DNA from: Aphidius gifuensis
Taxonomy: Eukaryota; Arthropoda; Insecta; Hymenoptera; Braconidae
Direction of reading: 5' to 3'
Length of the DNA: 64,000 nt
NCBI RefSeq assembly: GCF_014905175.1
Contig: NC_057790.1
Location: forward strand, 18,006,469-18,070,468
Shown: positions 14,622 through 27,100 of the stretch, piece after piece
Layout: every line of letters begins with the position of its first letter
How positions within the stretch are numbered: position 1 is the first letter of the stretch
The notes under the pieces: model-generated
What the model saw: the letters and a program-made list of their open reading frames with translations, nothing else
Told to the model about the DNA's origin: nothing
Databases searched by the model: none
Program-made: the position numbers and the translations under genes

Positions 14622-17583
14622 GCATTGAAATGATTTTTAATATAATTTAAAATCTATTATCCATTTTAATATAATTTTGTTTACAGTTTTTTAAAAATCA
14701 AACAAAGGAATAAACAAATAATATTAAAAAAAAAAATAATTGAGTATAAAGGTGCAACAAAATCTGCACTTTAAGCATCTGTTTTGGTATATATTTTTTT
14801 ATAAATTAGAGTTGTTCCAGCTTTGAGAACTCAGCAATTTGATACACCTGTCAATTGTATAATTTTATTATTTTAAAAAACAAGTTAAAAAATAAAATGA
14901 TTTAAAATATTATTTTGTATTATTTATTTTTGTTATCTAAACACGCAATATTAATACCCCATAAAAAATTAAGTAAAATTAATTGGCACATTGTTATACA
15001 AATTGGGTGTTTAACATCAAGTATAATTCATAATAAAAATCATAACTAAATTATCCAGCCCTTTTCTAAAACAAAAACCATAAAATCTCATTCTAATTGA
15101 ATCATATAAAAAAAAAACAAATAAAATTCTAATCTCTAAGTATCATCATTTCAAATCATCACTATCATAAAAATTATAAAAACATATATCAACTAAATTT
15201 TATTTACTCAATTCAATTATCAACACATCACAAAAACACATCAAGATAACAGAAAATTTATATTTATCTTTTCTTGATCCTCAAATAAAAAAAAATAAAA
15301 AAAAAATGATAATAGTAATAATAAAGGGGTTCAAAACATTTCACTTTCATATATACAAAACAAGTTTTAAAATCACCTTCAAAACTTTACCCTCCAGTTT
15401 TCCAACAAACTTAAAAGTTAACCCTTTTTAACTCGTAAATATAAAAAAAAAAAAAAACATTTTAAGAAATATATGTATAAAAAAGTAAGTAATAAAAAAA
15501 AAAATAATACTAAAGTATCGATGTTTGTAAAAACTTTCTTTAATCAAGAAAGCTCAACTCCCTAGAGGAATGTGCTGAGTCTTGTTTTTTGTTTTTAGTC
15601 TGGCAAAGTTGATAGCTGCGTGAGGTCAAGCAGATCTTTTTCAACATATATATTCTAACACGAAAGAGGGTAAAGATTTGTGAAAGATAAAATAAAGCTC
15701 GATAGTGGAATAAAGATGAAAATATAATATTAAAATGAAAAAAAAAAAATGCAAGAGAGTGAGATGAAAATAAAAATAAACAAAAAGGGGGTTGATTTTG
15801 TTGCCCCAAAAGATAGATATAGTTCAGACTGGATGGATATTGATCAGTGGGCACCCAACAAGACAGGATACCATCATATATATATACATATATATATTAT
15901 ACCATGCTACCAAAACAATTTATCCACATATATATGTATAATATTTATCCGCACCCTCTTGTTGGTACCACGCTTTTGGCTGCTATTGCCTCAAGAACTT
16001 TCACATACAAAGACACGTGTATAGTTTTACGCAATGTATATATATATATTCGAGGGTTAAAACAAGAGAGAAATATTGTAGAAGAAAATAAAGGGGAGAA
16101 AGTACAGCATCGTCGCGACATAGTGCCCCCAATTGTGATATATTCACCCCTGCTAAACAGCCCTATGCTACTGAAACTTCCCCAACTTGCCCACACAGTT
16201 ACAGCTACGATATGGTGAACATCCCTTGTATGATAAGTACGCAGACTATACTCTCTTGTTGTATAATACCCCACCAGTTAACCACCACTACCATCACCAC
16301 GCTCTGATGGTATATACTATATATAGACACTATTACAATTCTCCTCTTGCGAATGTCCTCTTTATATATATCCCCACCAAAATTATATCCACCAGTTTTC
16401 CTCTTTATGATGAAATCTAGCTGTTGATAGAAAGAGAAAGGGAAAAAGAGCAAGAAGGTCGATGAATGGATCATGGCGGTAGTCTTTTGGGGATGAAAAT
16501 AGAAAGAGCACTCTTGGTCAGGATGAGCTTTCGACCAAACGAAAAAAAAAAAGCTCCTGTCACAAAGCTATATATTGAAAGGATATATGAATATTATACA
16601 TACATTAGTTTTATTTATTTTTATAATATACAATTAACCTTTTTTTTATAAATATAATTGTTAATTATTAATTTAATAAATAAATTTTTATATATCATGT
16701 AAATGTCAAATTTTATTTCACTTTTAATTTATAGCCTGAGGAAAATATTATGAAAAAATATGGTTGTTATTTTTATTTGGCTATATACATATTATATATG
16801 AAATTTGATCCATGACACGAAGGGTCAATATCAAAATTCTGGGTTATGAGTTTAACCAATTACCACAATTACCATACCATCAGTAATTTATTTATTAAAG
16901 TTATTATTTTTTCTTTCTAATTTTGAGTATATATATTAACAGTATGTTTAGTTCAAACAGATGGCTGGACCTTTTTTTTTTTTGTTTAATTTTATATTTG
17001 ATATAAATTAAGAAACAGTGGCGATTGGATATATATATTATACATATGTAGTTGAACCACCTGTCTATTAAAAAAGTATACATGTCCATGTGTGTTGATG
17101 GCACGAGACACGTATCTCTGGACACGAGGCATGATAAAGAAGCAAATGCAAGAGCAGAAGTCTCGACCGCCTGCTGTCCAGCACCTGTATTGCTATGTCC
17201 ATAAGAGTGCAAGATGTCTCGCGGCATCTGATAGACAATCGTTGGTTTCACTTTTTTATTTTATTTATTTTTTATTATATATATATATTTGAGGGTATAT
17301 TCAAAATTATTTGGATCATCCTTTACTATATTCAGGATGTAAAATAAATATATATATATATGAAAAATAAAAAAAATAAATGGTACGTGAAAAGATACAC
17401 ATGCAGCATATATTTATATGAAGAGAAAGGGATGATCGAGGGTTTTGGATAAAGGGAGGAATAAAAATGATGGTAAAGTTTGCTGGAGGCTGGAATACTC
17501 TCTCACTCTCGATGAGAGTTGCAAAAGGTCTGCCGCAAAATACAACTTGCTAGGATATCGACCGACCGGAAGTCTGAGTAGTT

Positions 17584-17597
17584 GTTGCCATGGTAAC
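17584..17597. promoter_or_regulatory. X-box-like (RFX) motif
   Basis: GTTGCCATGGTAAC fits the RFX X-box consensus GTNRCC-N(0-3)-RGYAAC exactly. It lies in a GC-richer island (17,440-17,665) surrounded by AT-rich DNA. RFX factors control ciliary and other genes in animals; here the target gene is unknown. Confidence 0.45.
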
Positions 17598-20500
17598 GCT
17601 CGAGTCAATTTGGCTTGGGCCAACAGTCAACCGGCATACCAATGCACGAGAGAAGATAGATGACACCTACCTCTATTCATGACTCTTGCTATCATTTTGC
17701 CTCTATTCTCAGTCGTTTTCTTCTTATTCTTCAACTTTTTTTTACTTTTATTTCTCAACAACAACGGCCTTACTCCAAATTTGTCTTTAAATATTCACCA
17801 GTCTTCGTTACAATTTCTTTCCATTTTACTTTTTTTTTTATTTTGCCATTATTCCATTTAGACATATATATGTATATATCGTCTTTTTTTTGCAAAATCT
17901 CAATTTGTCAATGACGACTCCAACAGTTTCGTAGATATTTTATTTTTATATTTGTCATTTGACTTTGATAACGTCGTTATTTTTCAGTAGAAATCCTCAC
18001 AGTTAAATCTAATTTGATTTTTAAATTTTTTCTTTTACTACTTTAAACAATAAATTTAGAATTTTTTTAAACATTTTATATCCAGTGGATATTTGCCAAT
18101 TTTGATAAAATTTTAATTTTATTTTTTCAAATACTTGAATGAATCACAGTGAATTGTTTTGGCCCAATCGATAGAATATCGATACATGATAAAATCAAAT
18201 ATCATAATTAATAAACACTCGAATATATAAATTATAAATATTTAGACATTTCAATATCATCATTCATCACAACATTATTGTTTGTAAATTCAAAACATTC
18301 TTTAAACATTATACATACTTATACACCAAGTGAATCACTTTATTTTCAAAATAACATTTCAAATATTTTCATCAACAAAAAATAGATAATATTAATTTAT
18401 AACTATTATGAAATCATAACTATAATTATTTTTATCCCTTTAAAAAATCAAATATTATCGATAGAAATTGATTTTATTTATTTTTTTTTTATATTCACTC
18501 GTGATAATGAAAAATTTACCAATCGAAAACTTCAATTTCCTGTTGTTCTGATTGGAATAGACAGTAACTATATATTTTTATTATTATTTATTTAATATTT
18601 TAGCCTTGAGGGTTGAAAAAAAAAAAGAAACACATATATATTTTTGGTGAAAAATAAGGGGAGTAATTTCACACCGTCCCTACTGGACAAGTGGGGTGAA
18701 ATATCTATATATGTATACATATTATATTATTCAGCCTTGAGGGTTAAAAACCCCCCTCGATCAAACGAATGATTACATCACCCATCATACTAGCTGCATC
18801 ATCCAGGCGTTATTTCCCATTCTGCGTATGCTATGTGACGTGTATATATATATATTCAACCCATAAACTAAAGTGGCCATGAACTGTTTTCTTCCCCAAT
18901 CAATTCACTCATCTGATTTCAATACAGGAAACATTTTATAATAAACCAAATAAATATATACACGACAAATTTTATAATATTTCATATCACATAATTTCAT
19001 TCACTCCATTAAACTATATAAATTTATTATTAATTTATTTATAACAATATATAAAAATTTATTTAAAAAATCATATTATATTTTTTGTTTTAAATTCATT
19101 AATTTACTACTTGTTTATTATTGAAAATTTTAATATTTAAAAAACACATAATTCAAGTAAATTGAAAATTATTATTGTGTTATTTTACATTTGATAGTTT
19201 GTATATAATTTATACTGGTTTATTATATAGATAATAATCATCAGTCAAAGTAAGTTCAAAAAGTGAACGTATATATCTTAAAACTCTGGGGGATAAAAAT
19301 ACACAGTGATGAAGAAAAATAAAAAAAATGGAAAAAAAAAAAAGATGACACGACTGTATATATAGAAAGGATGAATATATATATATATATATATAAAATA
19401 TATACATGTACAAAGCAAGGGGGTTGGTAAAGAGAATTCTGTTGCCAATCTCATTTCTCTCTACCACCCCATCAACCCACCATCTCTTCATCGCTCCATC
19501 CCTCTACAATGTCGTTTTCCTCCTTCGTTTCTGCCCAACACCGTCATTTTATATACCACCAACATATATACATAATAGATATATATATATATACATAGTC
19601 TAACCCATCTACACAAACACACAAATACAGTAACACCCAACCGACAGATCAATACCAAATTCTGCTTTCTAGATTATCATTTTATTCATTCAGTTGGTTA
19701 AAACCAACAACAATTTTATCATCATATTGTTTTATGTTGTTTATCATCAACTTGATTAAAAAAATAAAAACAGATTCTTTTTTTTTTTCAATTTTAATAA
19801 TAATTAAAAACGTAATTAAACACTTGCTTGTTTATTTTCGTTTGAATATTATATTTTGAATAAATACAGATAAATAAATTGAATATTAATTTGATAGTTT
19901 ATGAATTTTTATGATATTAGAGTCAAGTATTAAATATTGTCATTCAAATTCGTTTTGAGAAACACTTGGTACTTGTTTTTACGAGTCAGGGGTGAAAATG
20001 TCTTTGATAAGGGTCGAATACATTGGCCCAGCTGGGCTGGATTTGTACGGTTAAAGTGCTAGTTATCATAGTCTGAGGCTTGTCTGATGTATTCTAGGTC
20101 AATTGGTGTGTACAATGACTTTATTTAATATTAATGACATTACTTATATTTAAACATAATATTGTATTTTACAATTTGTGGGTAAAATATTTTATATATA
20201 CCTATATAAAAAAATTAATTAACTAATTAAATTTATATAATATTTTTTATTTCTTTTTTTTCAATTTTCTCTATTCAATTTGTTTTTTTAAATTATCAAT
20301 AAATTATTTAATTATCAACAGAGTATTTAATAGCAATATTGACTATTGGAAAAACTACCTCTTTTTGATAATTTATATATTTTTTTTTTAATTCAATAGG
20401 TAGGTTATATAAACACTGCGTCAAATTAAAGCAACAGGTGTTCTCGGTGCCTATCATTCAGTGTGTTCGGGAGGTAAACTGGGTAACATCGCGATATAAC

Positions 20501-21979
20501 AACCCTACTCTCATACTCTTTCTCCATTTAGTGACCTTAATAAAAAAAAAATTTTTTTTTTCTATTGATTATCAAGGACACATATTTCGTAATTTAATTT
20601 TCTATTTCAACAAAAAATGATAATAAAAATTGGCTTAAATTTTTCTTTATATATAAATTAAAATATAAATTATTATTTTTTTTTTCTTTATAATTAATAC
20701 CTTTTAATTATGGTTGCTTTATAAAATTAATAAAGTTGTTGAATTTATTTATTTATAAATTTATTATAGACCAACAATTTATTATCAAAATTATTGAAAA
20801 AAGAATAAATAAATCTGCCCTTTAGTAATGAAATTCATGGTGGTCAATGACGTCAGAATATCCAGTCAATTTTTGATCGCCCCCACAATATAACGTGAAT
20901 AGACACCCCCGTAAATACGCCCACCCATCAAACTAAAGACGTAGATCGTATAAACACACTTTTTTTTTTCTCCCCACGTGTCCTAGTTATATTTATAAAG
21001 TAAAATACAGATATTGAAGAGACAAAATGAAAAAGAAAAAAAATAAGATGAACAATAATAAATAAATAAAAAACATATATATGTACGAGCTATACAAAGA
21101 TCCAATAATATATGGTATTACTTGTTGTATGTGGGATATTTACGTCGTCAATTCAGTGACGTAAATATAAGCTTATATACGAATGATACCAACAGTATAT
21201 ATCACCAAGGGCTAAAAAATACAAGGGGGGTTGCTTGGTGGAGAAATGTTTCTAGTAAATAACGTCCATTAGTTTCCACATCCCAACCGCATCAAGAAAA
21301 GATCGATAGCCACTTCACTTTGGCAATATCGAAAGAAAGGTATATAAAAAATAAAAAAAATAAAATGACAAAGAAAAAAGATAGTGTGAAAAGTCTTATA
21401 TATAAAAAAAAATAGTCTTGACGAGGGCTTAGCTTTTGAACTATCGTATATATATATAAAAATAAAATAAATATATTTGAAGAAAAAAATATATACTCAT
21501 TGCTGCAGCAAGTACTTGAGGATAAAAGGGGTAGGAGTGTAAATTGTTGAAAGTCTTTGAGCAATGTTCTTCTTTTTCTTTTTTTTTTTTACTTTTCATT
21601 TAGTTGATTTGATGGTGGTGTATATACGTGTAAGAAGGATAAAATATATAGAAAAAGCTTTTTTATTATTTGGTGAATGTTGCGGTTTGGAGCTTTCAAG
21701 TATCGAGTGAAATATCTCAAGAATAGTTCAAAGTAAAATGATGAAATAAAGTTCATTGAAAATAGCATTAAATGAACTTTTATAAAACTAAATTGTTTTC
21801 TTTTTTTTTATATAATTCAATTGTTGTTATTTGAAAAGTTTTTGTTAATGAAATATATTTTTTATTATAATAATAATATATAAATATAAAAATTTAATTA
21901 AAATATCTTAAAATAATTCATTTATACATGATACTATAATTATAAGTCTTAATTATAGAATTTTTATTGATTGTTGCAG

Positions 21980-22047
21980 ATAACATGGAGTTCATTGAGA
22001 CACGCCAATGACATCAGCCTATATGATTTCCATCAACTGCAGTAAAG
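21980..22047 (+). other. Orphan exon (probably UTR or part of an unseen gene)
   Basis: A 68-bp segment is bounded by a strong acceptor (TTGTTGCAG) and a strong donor (AAG|GTGAGT). It is GC-richer than its surroundings. One frame reads 21 residues (ending LYDFHQLQ) to a TAA just before the donor; another gives a short ATG frame MEFIETRQ. Neither continues into a recognisable neighbour exon. It is probably a 5'-UTR or alternative exon of a plus-strand gene with large introns. Confidence 0.45.
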
Positions 22048-22549
22048 GTGAGTTTATCAATTTGCTTATTTATTATCGTGTAAAATATTTACTGTCAAAT
22101 TTTAAATTCTTTAAACTTGCGTTTGATATTAGTTGCTATCTGGGTATTTAAAAATTAAAAAAGATTAATATACTGACCACCAAAATTTAGTCGTAATCGA
22201 ATGTCATTAATTAGAAAAAAAAAAAAAACAAATATACCCCTCGAAGGTTTAATTATTTGTTTAGAAAATTATGACATAAAAAGCTTTTTAACGTTCATTA
22301 ATTTTTGTTGGTGTAAAAAAATTAGAATAGCTTTAGTAATATAAAATATGAAAATAATATTTATTAATGTCACTGTAAATTCATGTGGTCAGTATGTGTG
22401 TTTAAACATGGTAAATTTGAGTGAATAGAAATACACACAGGAAGACATCTAAAACCAACGTATTGGCTCTTCTCTTAGGTGGCTGTATATATGTGTGGTT
22501 TTATCTCACGGGTACTCGGGGATGTTGCGGGTTGATTTATCGCCTAAGC

Positions 22550-22563
22550 GTAACCATGGTAAC
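22550..22563. promoter_or_regulatory. X-box-like (RFX) motif
   Basis: GTAACCATGGTAAC matches the RFX consensus and is followed by an unusual GC-rich run (CCGCGGCGTGACCGG). It lies in an island at 22,490-22,625 about 5 kb from the similar motif at 17,584. The regulated gene is not identified. Confidence 0.45.
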
Positions 22564-22619
22564 CGCGGCGTGACCGGCTTGCGCGACACCCTCATATTCG
22601 ACTCTGGTTTGCAATATCC

Positions 22620-23110
22620 CTTCTACATAATATCTATCTCTCCTCTCTTTCTCTCTTTGTACAACCAACCCAACATTCATCTCCCACTATATTGCCAAAG
22701 CAATTTCATCTCCTCCTTTTCATTCACCCCATAAACCTCCCTCTATAACCCCCCTCAATGCAATTCGCAATTTCCCCAACTTTGGCCCTGTTCTCTTCGT
22801 CCTTATTTTCACATTTTAAATTCGTTTCTACAATCTCTCTCTCTCCCTAACTTTTCTCATCCTTCTCCCATATGGTTCCCACCATCATTTTATTCCCATT
22901 CTCTGTCTTTGTCTGTCTGTCTATTTTTATCTATTTTTTTTCCCTCGCTCTCTCTCTATTCACTGGCTTCTTCACCATATCCACCTCTTTTATCATACCA
23001 CCCCTTTTACACTATATTTCAACTCATTTTCTACTATATCTGTGTTTCTTTCTTTTGATATTCCCTCACTCTCAGTCTCGTTCAACACCCATTTACCCTT
23101 TCCATAAAAT
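22620..23110. other. Polypyrimidine-biased block
   Basis: About 500 bp in which the plus strand is dominated by C and T, including CTCTCT runs, with few G. A purine-rich plus-strand block follows at about 23,530-23,580. It is noncoding. Such strand asymmetry can form non-B DNA, but no function is shown. Confidence 0.6.
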
Positions 23111-24108
23111 ATTTTCTTCAATGTATATATATATATTTATATGTATATTCAACTATTTCTTCCCCTTCTATTGCAAAAGCTTTTTCGCAGTAAAGCTTTT
23201 CCCTCGACATTCAACAACGAGGAAAGTCTGAAAACCCTCGTTGACATTGTGAGAGCCTTTTTTTTTACAACCCCTTTTCTTACCGAATTTCATTTTATCA
23301 ATGTATATACTTGTGTATGTGTATATTTGCTTGAAGGCTGATTTGAATGATAAAGAGTTTTAGAAAAATGTTATTTTCTTCATTTTATTTTATTGTAAAC
23401 GAGTGATAAATTCATATATATATATTATTTTTTTTTTTTTGGAATTGAATTGACTTTTAGGGAGAATGATGATGTTGATGAAAATAATGTTTTTTTTTTT
23501 TTTTTTGAGGAAATGAATTTTGTGAAATTGAAAAAAAAAAAAAGAGGATTGAGAGAGTGAGAGCATGAGGGAAAGGGTAGAATTTGCTGATTGTATTGAT
23601 CGGTTTGGGTCAAGTGGAGGTGGGGTTAATGACGACACGATGAAATTGTGATAATGATGATAATGCTTTTGGCTTGTGATTGCATATTTTGTATATTCCA
23701 AAATTTGATTAATTTAAATATTTTTATTTATGATTTTTCAAAATAATAGTATCAAAATTATTATATTGATTTTTAAATTTAATATCAATATAATTTTATT
23801 TAATCTATTTGATTAATATAATTAATTTTATTTATTTTTCTTTTGCGGTATATATATAATAATTAAGAAGATAAAAAAGAAATTTAAATGAAAATAATCA
23901 GATGAAGTTGATGATCTTACCACAGCGTGGCGTACTCATACAGTCATGTGTTTTTTTTTTTTCTACAACATGAATCGAAATATTTACAATTTCGATAAAG
24001 AAATAATCAAAGTTTTTAATAAAAATTTCTATATATGACTGAATGATATATGTAACTTAATAATTTATTGATATGAAAGCTATTTTTTTTGTTGAATAAG
24101 TACAATAT

Positions 24109-27100
24109 TTAATGATAACAAACAGGAGAAATTTCAATCCAAAAACTTTGCTCTGATTTTCCAATATCACGAAGTGCAATATCCACAACTGGAAGTCTTG
24201 TTGGTTTATCAGTATGATAAGTTAAAATACTTTTACTCCATTCATCTTTACGTGCCTGTAGTAATTAATAATTTTAAATTAATTATTTATTTATTATTTA
24301 AAAATATATAATTGAATTTATTTTTTACCTTGCACTCGTCTAAATGAACTTGATATCGAAATCTTTGATTTCCTCTTGGTAACAATTCAATGTCATTCCA
24401 TGCTAGTAATTTAAGTCCTCGTCGATAAGTCTTTCTCTCTTCATCAAAATAAGCCACACTATTACGACAATGATAGGTTAAATTTTGCTCAGCATAACTT
24501 GATGATAATTGTAAAAAATTAATTTGTTTATTATCAGCCTTGTAATTAATTTTTGCTTTATTTGATATTTCACTGAGCCACATTTCACCATTACGATTAT
24601 TGTCAATGTAATTTATTTCTTGAGTTTTTGATGGATGTACATAAATACATGTTGCATGATTTTTAGCATCACAATAAACTAAAATTGCATCATTAATTTC
24701 ACCTTCATTGGGATCAATCCAATAATCACCTGTTAATAATCATTTGTAATTAAATTAAATATCATTATAATATTTAATAATACTTATTATTATTATTATT
24801 TATAATTTACCTGATTGTTTATCTGGATAATTTTTAAATAAATGTCCACAAGTTTTAACTGGTGATGATTTTTGACCATCTGGTTTCATAATGTCATTTA
24901 TTGAATTTTTTAAACGTTCATAAGTTTTACTAAATATTTCATTTCTTTCTTCATCAGTTATATCCTTGTTAGAGTTTTTCAAAGGTTCATCATTCATCAT
25001 TTGATCAGAATTTGGTAGTGGTCCTTTAGTTTGTCCTTGAACTAAAAAGATATTATTTATATTAACAATTTCATAAATTCAAAAATTCATTTAAATTACC
25101 CATTAAAGCAGCAAGAGTTGCTGCATCGTATCGAAAACCATGATCACCAGGTGGACCGGGAGGTCCAGGTAAGCCTGGTGGACCTGGAGGTCCATGACGT
25201 CCATTTTCACCTGGAATTCCTGGTGGTCCACGATCACCAGATATTCCAATACTTCCTGGATTACCGTCTCTTCCAGGAGGTCCACGTATACCTGGTAAAC
25301 CATCTTTGCCATTCATTCCTGGTACACCAGCTCCTCCTATTAAATTTACAAGAAAAAAACATTATTATATTTTGTAAAAGCAAGATGGTTGTAATTTTGT
25401 ATTTATACCTTTTTCTCCGGGAATACCAGGTGATCCAGTCATTCCTGTAAGACCCATTAGTCCTCGATGACCTTTCATTCCAGGAAAACCTTCAAGACCA
25501 CGATCACCTTTTGCACCATTTAATCCTGGTGTACCAGATATTCCTCTTGGGCCCTGAAATATTTATTTATTTAAAAAAAATTTGAGACATAACTGAAATT
25601 TGTATTTTATTTTAACAAATTCAACAATTACTTGAATGCCATCAGCTCCGCGTATTCCCATTTCACCCTTGACGCCTTTTTCTCCAGTTAAGCCCATAGG
25701 TCCAGCTGGTCCAACAGGGCCCTAAATATATTCAAACATATATATTTTTTATTTTAATTTTCATTAAAGTTTAATGATATTATCTTACCACTGGCCCAGG
25801 ACCTCCAGGTGGTCCTTGTGGACCTGTTAAAATAACAATACATTGTTAATTTTTAAACAACCATTTTAAACAATACTTTGCCATGATATATGAACAATAA
25901 AACATTATGCGAATACAACTGACCTGGAAGACCTGTTGGTCCTTTATCACCAACTCTTCCAGTAAGTCCCGGTGGTCCTGCTTTACCTGGTACACCTTCT
26001 GGTCCAATTTCACCGGGAGTGCCAGGTAAACCTACAAATAAAATTAAAAATATGAGAGTTAAATTGTATTAATTTTTAATGTTATAATAATTTATGAAAA
26101 ATATAATAATTGAGACCTTGAGGACCAGTGTGTCCAATTAAACCGGGTAATCCATCTTGGCCTGATTTTCCACGTGGTCCAATTTCACCTGGTGGTCCTT
26201 TAAGTCCTCGTAGTCCAATTGGTCCAATAGGACCTGGCATTCCAATCATTCCTCTTTCACCAGCAACACCTTGAGGACCTGGTAAGCCAATCGCTCCAAT
26301 TGGGCCTCTCACTCCACGTTTACCTTTTCTTCCATCATTTCCAGGTACACCTGGAGGACCTCTAGAACCAGGAATTCCAGCATCTCCTTTTATTCCAATG
26401 TCTCCTTTTAAACCTCGTTCTCCAGGATGTCCCTACAATTAAAATAAAATTAATCAAATAACAATAAAACTTTTAAAAAATTTAAAAATCAATTTTTCTT
26501 TTTTTTACCATCATTCCTTTTGGTCCAGGTGCACCAGTAGTTCCAGGTGTGCCTAAATTTATTATAAAATAAAAATCATTTTAATAATAATGATATAAAA
26601 AGTTTGTGTAATCTTGTGAATAAGTTACACTATAGATATATTACCTGTGAGACCTTGATTGCCTGGAAATCCAGGCAAACCAATGGCTCCTTTAGCTCCT
26701 GCAATTCCTTTTTCACCAGGAGATCCATTTTTTCCTGGTATACCTGGTGCTCCAGTTTCTCCATGTTGACCAGGTTGTCCAGCTTCACCTTTTTGACCAA
26801 AATCACCCTGGTTACCTTTTAAACCCATCAAGCCTTGATCTCCTTTGAATCCAGGAACTCCTGGGACACCTGGAAGACCAATTCTTCCAGCTGGTCCCTT
26901 AAATTATTAAAAACACAGTTTTTAATTATTTAATTTACAAATCAAACAAATCATTTGTTATATTTATTTATAAAAAATAAATCTTACTGGTGAACCTGGA
27001 GATCCATTCATGCCATCGATACCTCGAGCACCAGGTGGCCCCTGATTACCTTCTCTGCCTTTTTCTCCCCGAGAACCATGAGGACCCTAATAAAATATTT

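Larger units (their letters stand above)
14622..24108. other. Gene-poor AT-rich DNA with isolated islands
   Basis: No protein-coding gene could be supported here. The stretch is AT-rich, with TA repeats, several GC-richer islands (17,440-17,665; 22,490-22,625), a strong pyrimidine-rich block (about 22,620-23,110) and one orphan exon (21,980-22,047). AGCCTTGAGGGTT occurs twice (near 18,602 and 18,734), flanking a segment that contains GGGGTGAAAT. It may be a long intron or intergenic region of a plus-strand gene whose coding exons lie outside the window. Confidence 0.5.

Noticed and set aside
15540..16474. Overlapping frames of about 90-120 codons on both strands
   Set aside because: Composition follows TATA repeats and both strands are equally open; no protein-like pattern or conserved motif is visible.
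25118..26822. Plus-strand frames inside the collagen exons
   Set aside because: They are antisense reflections of the Gly-X-Y repeats, extending across real splice sites.
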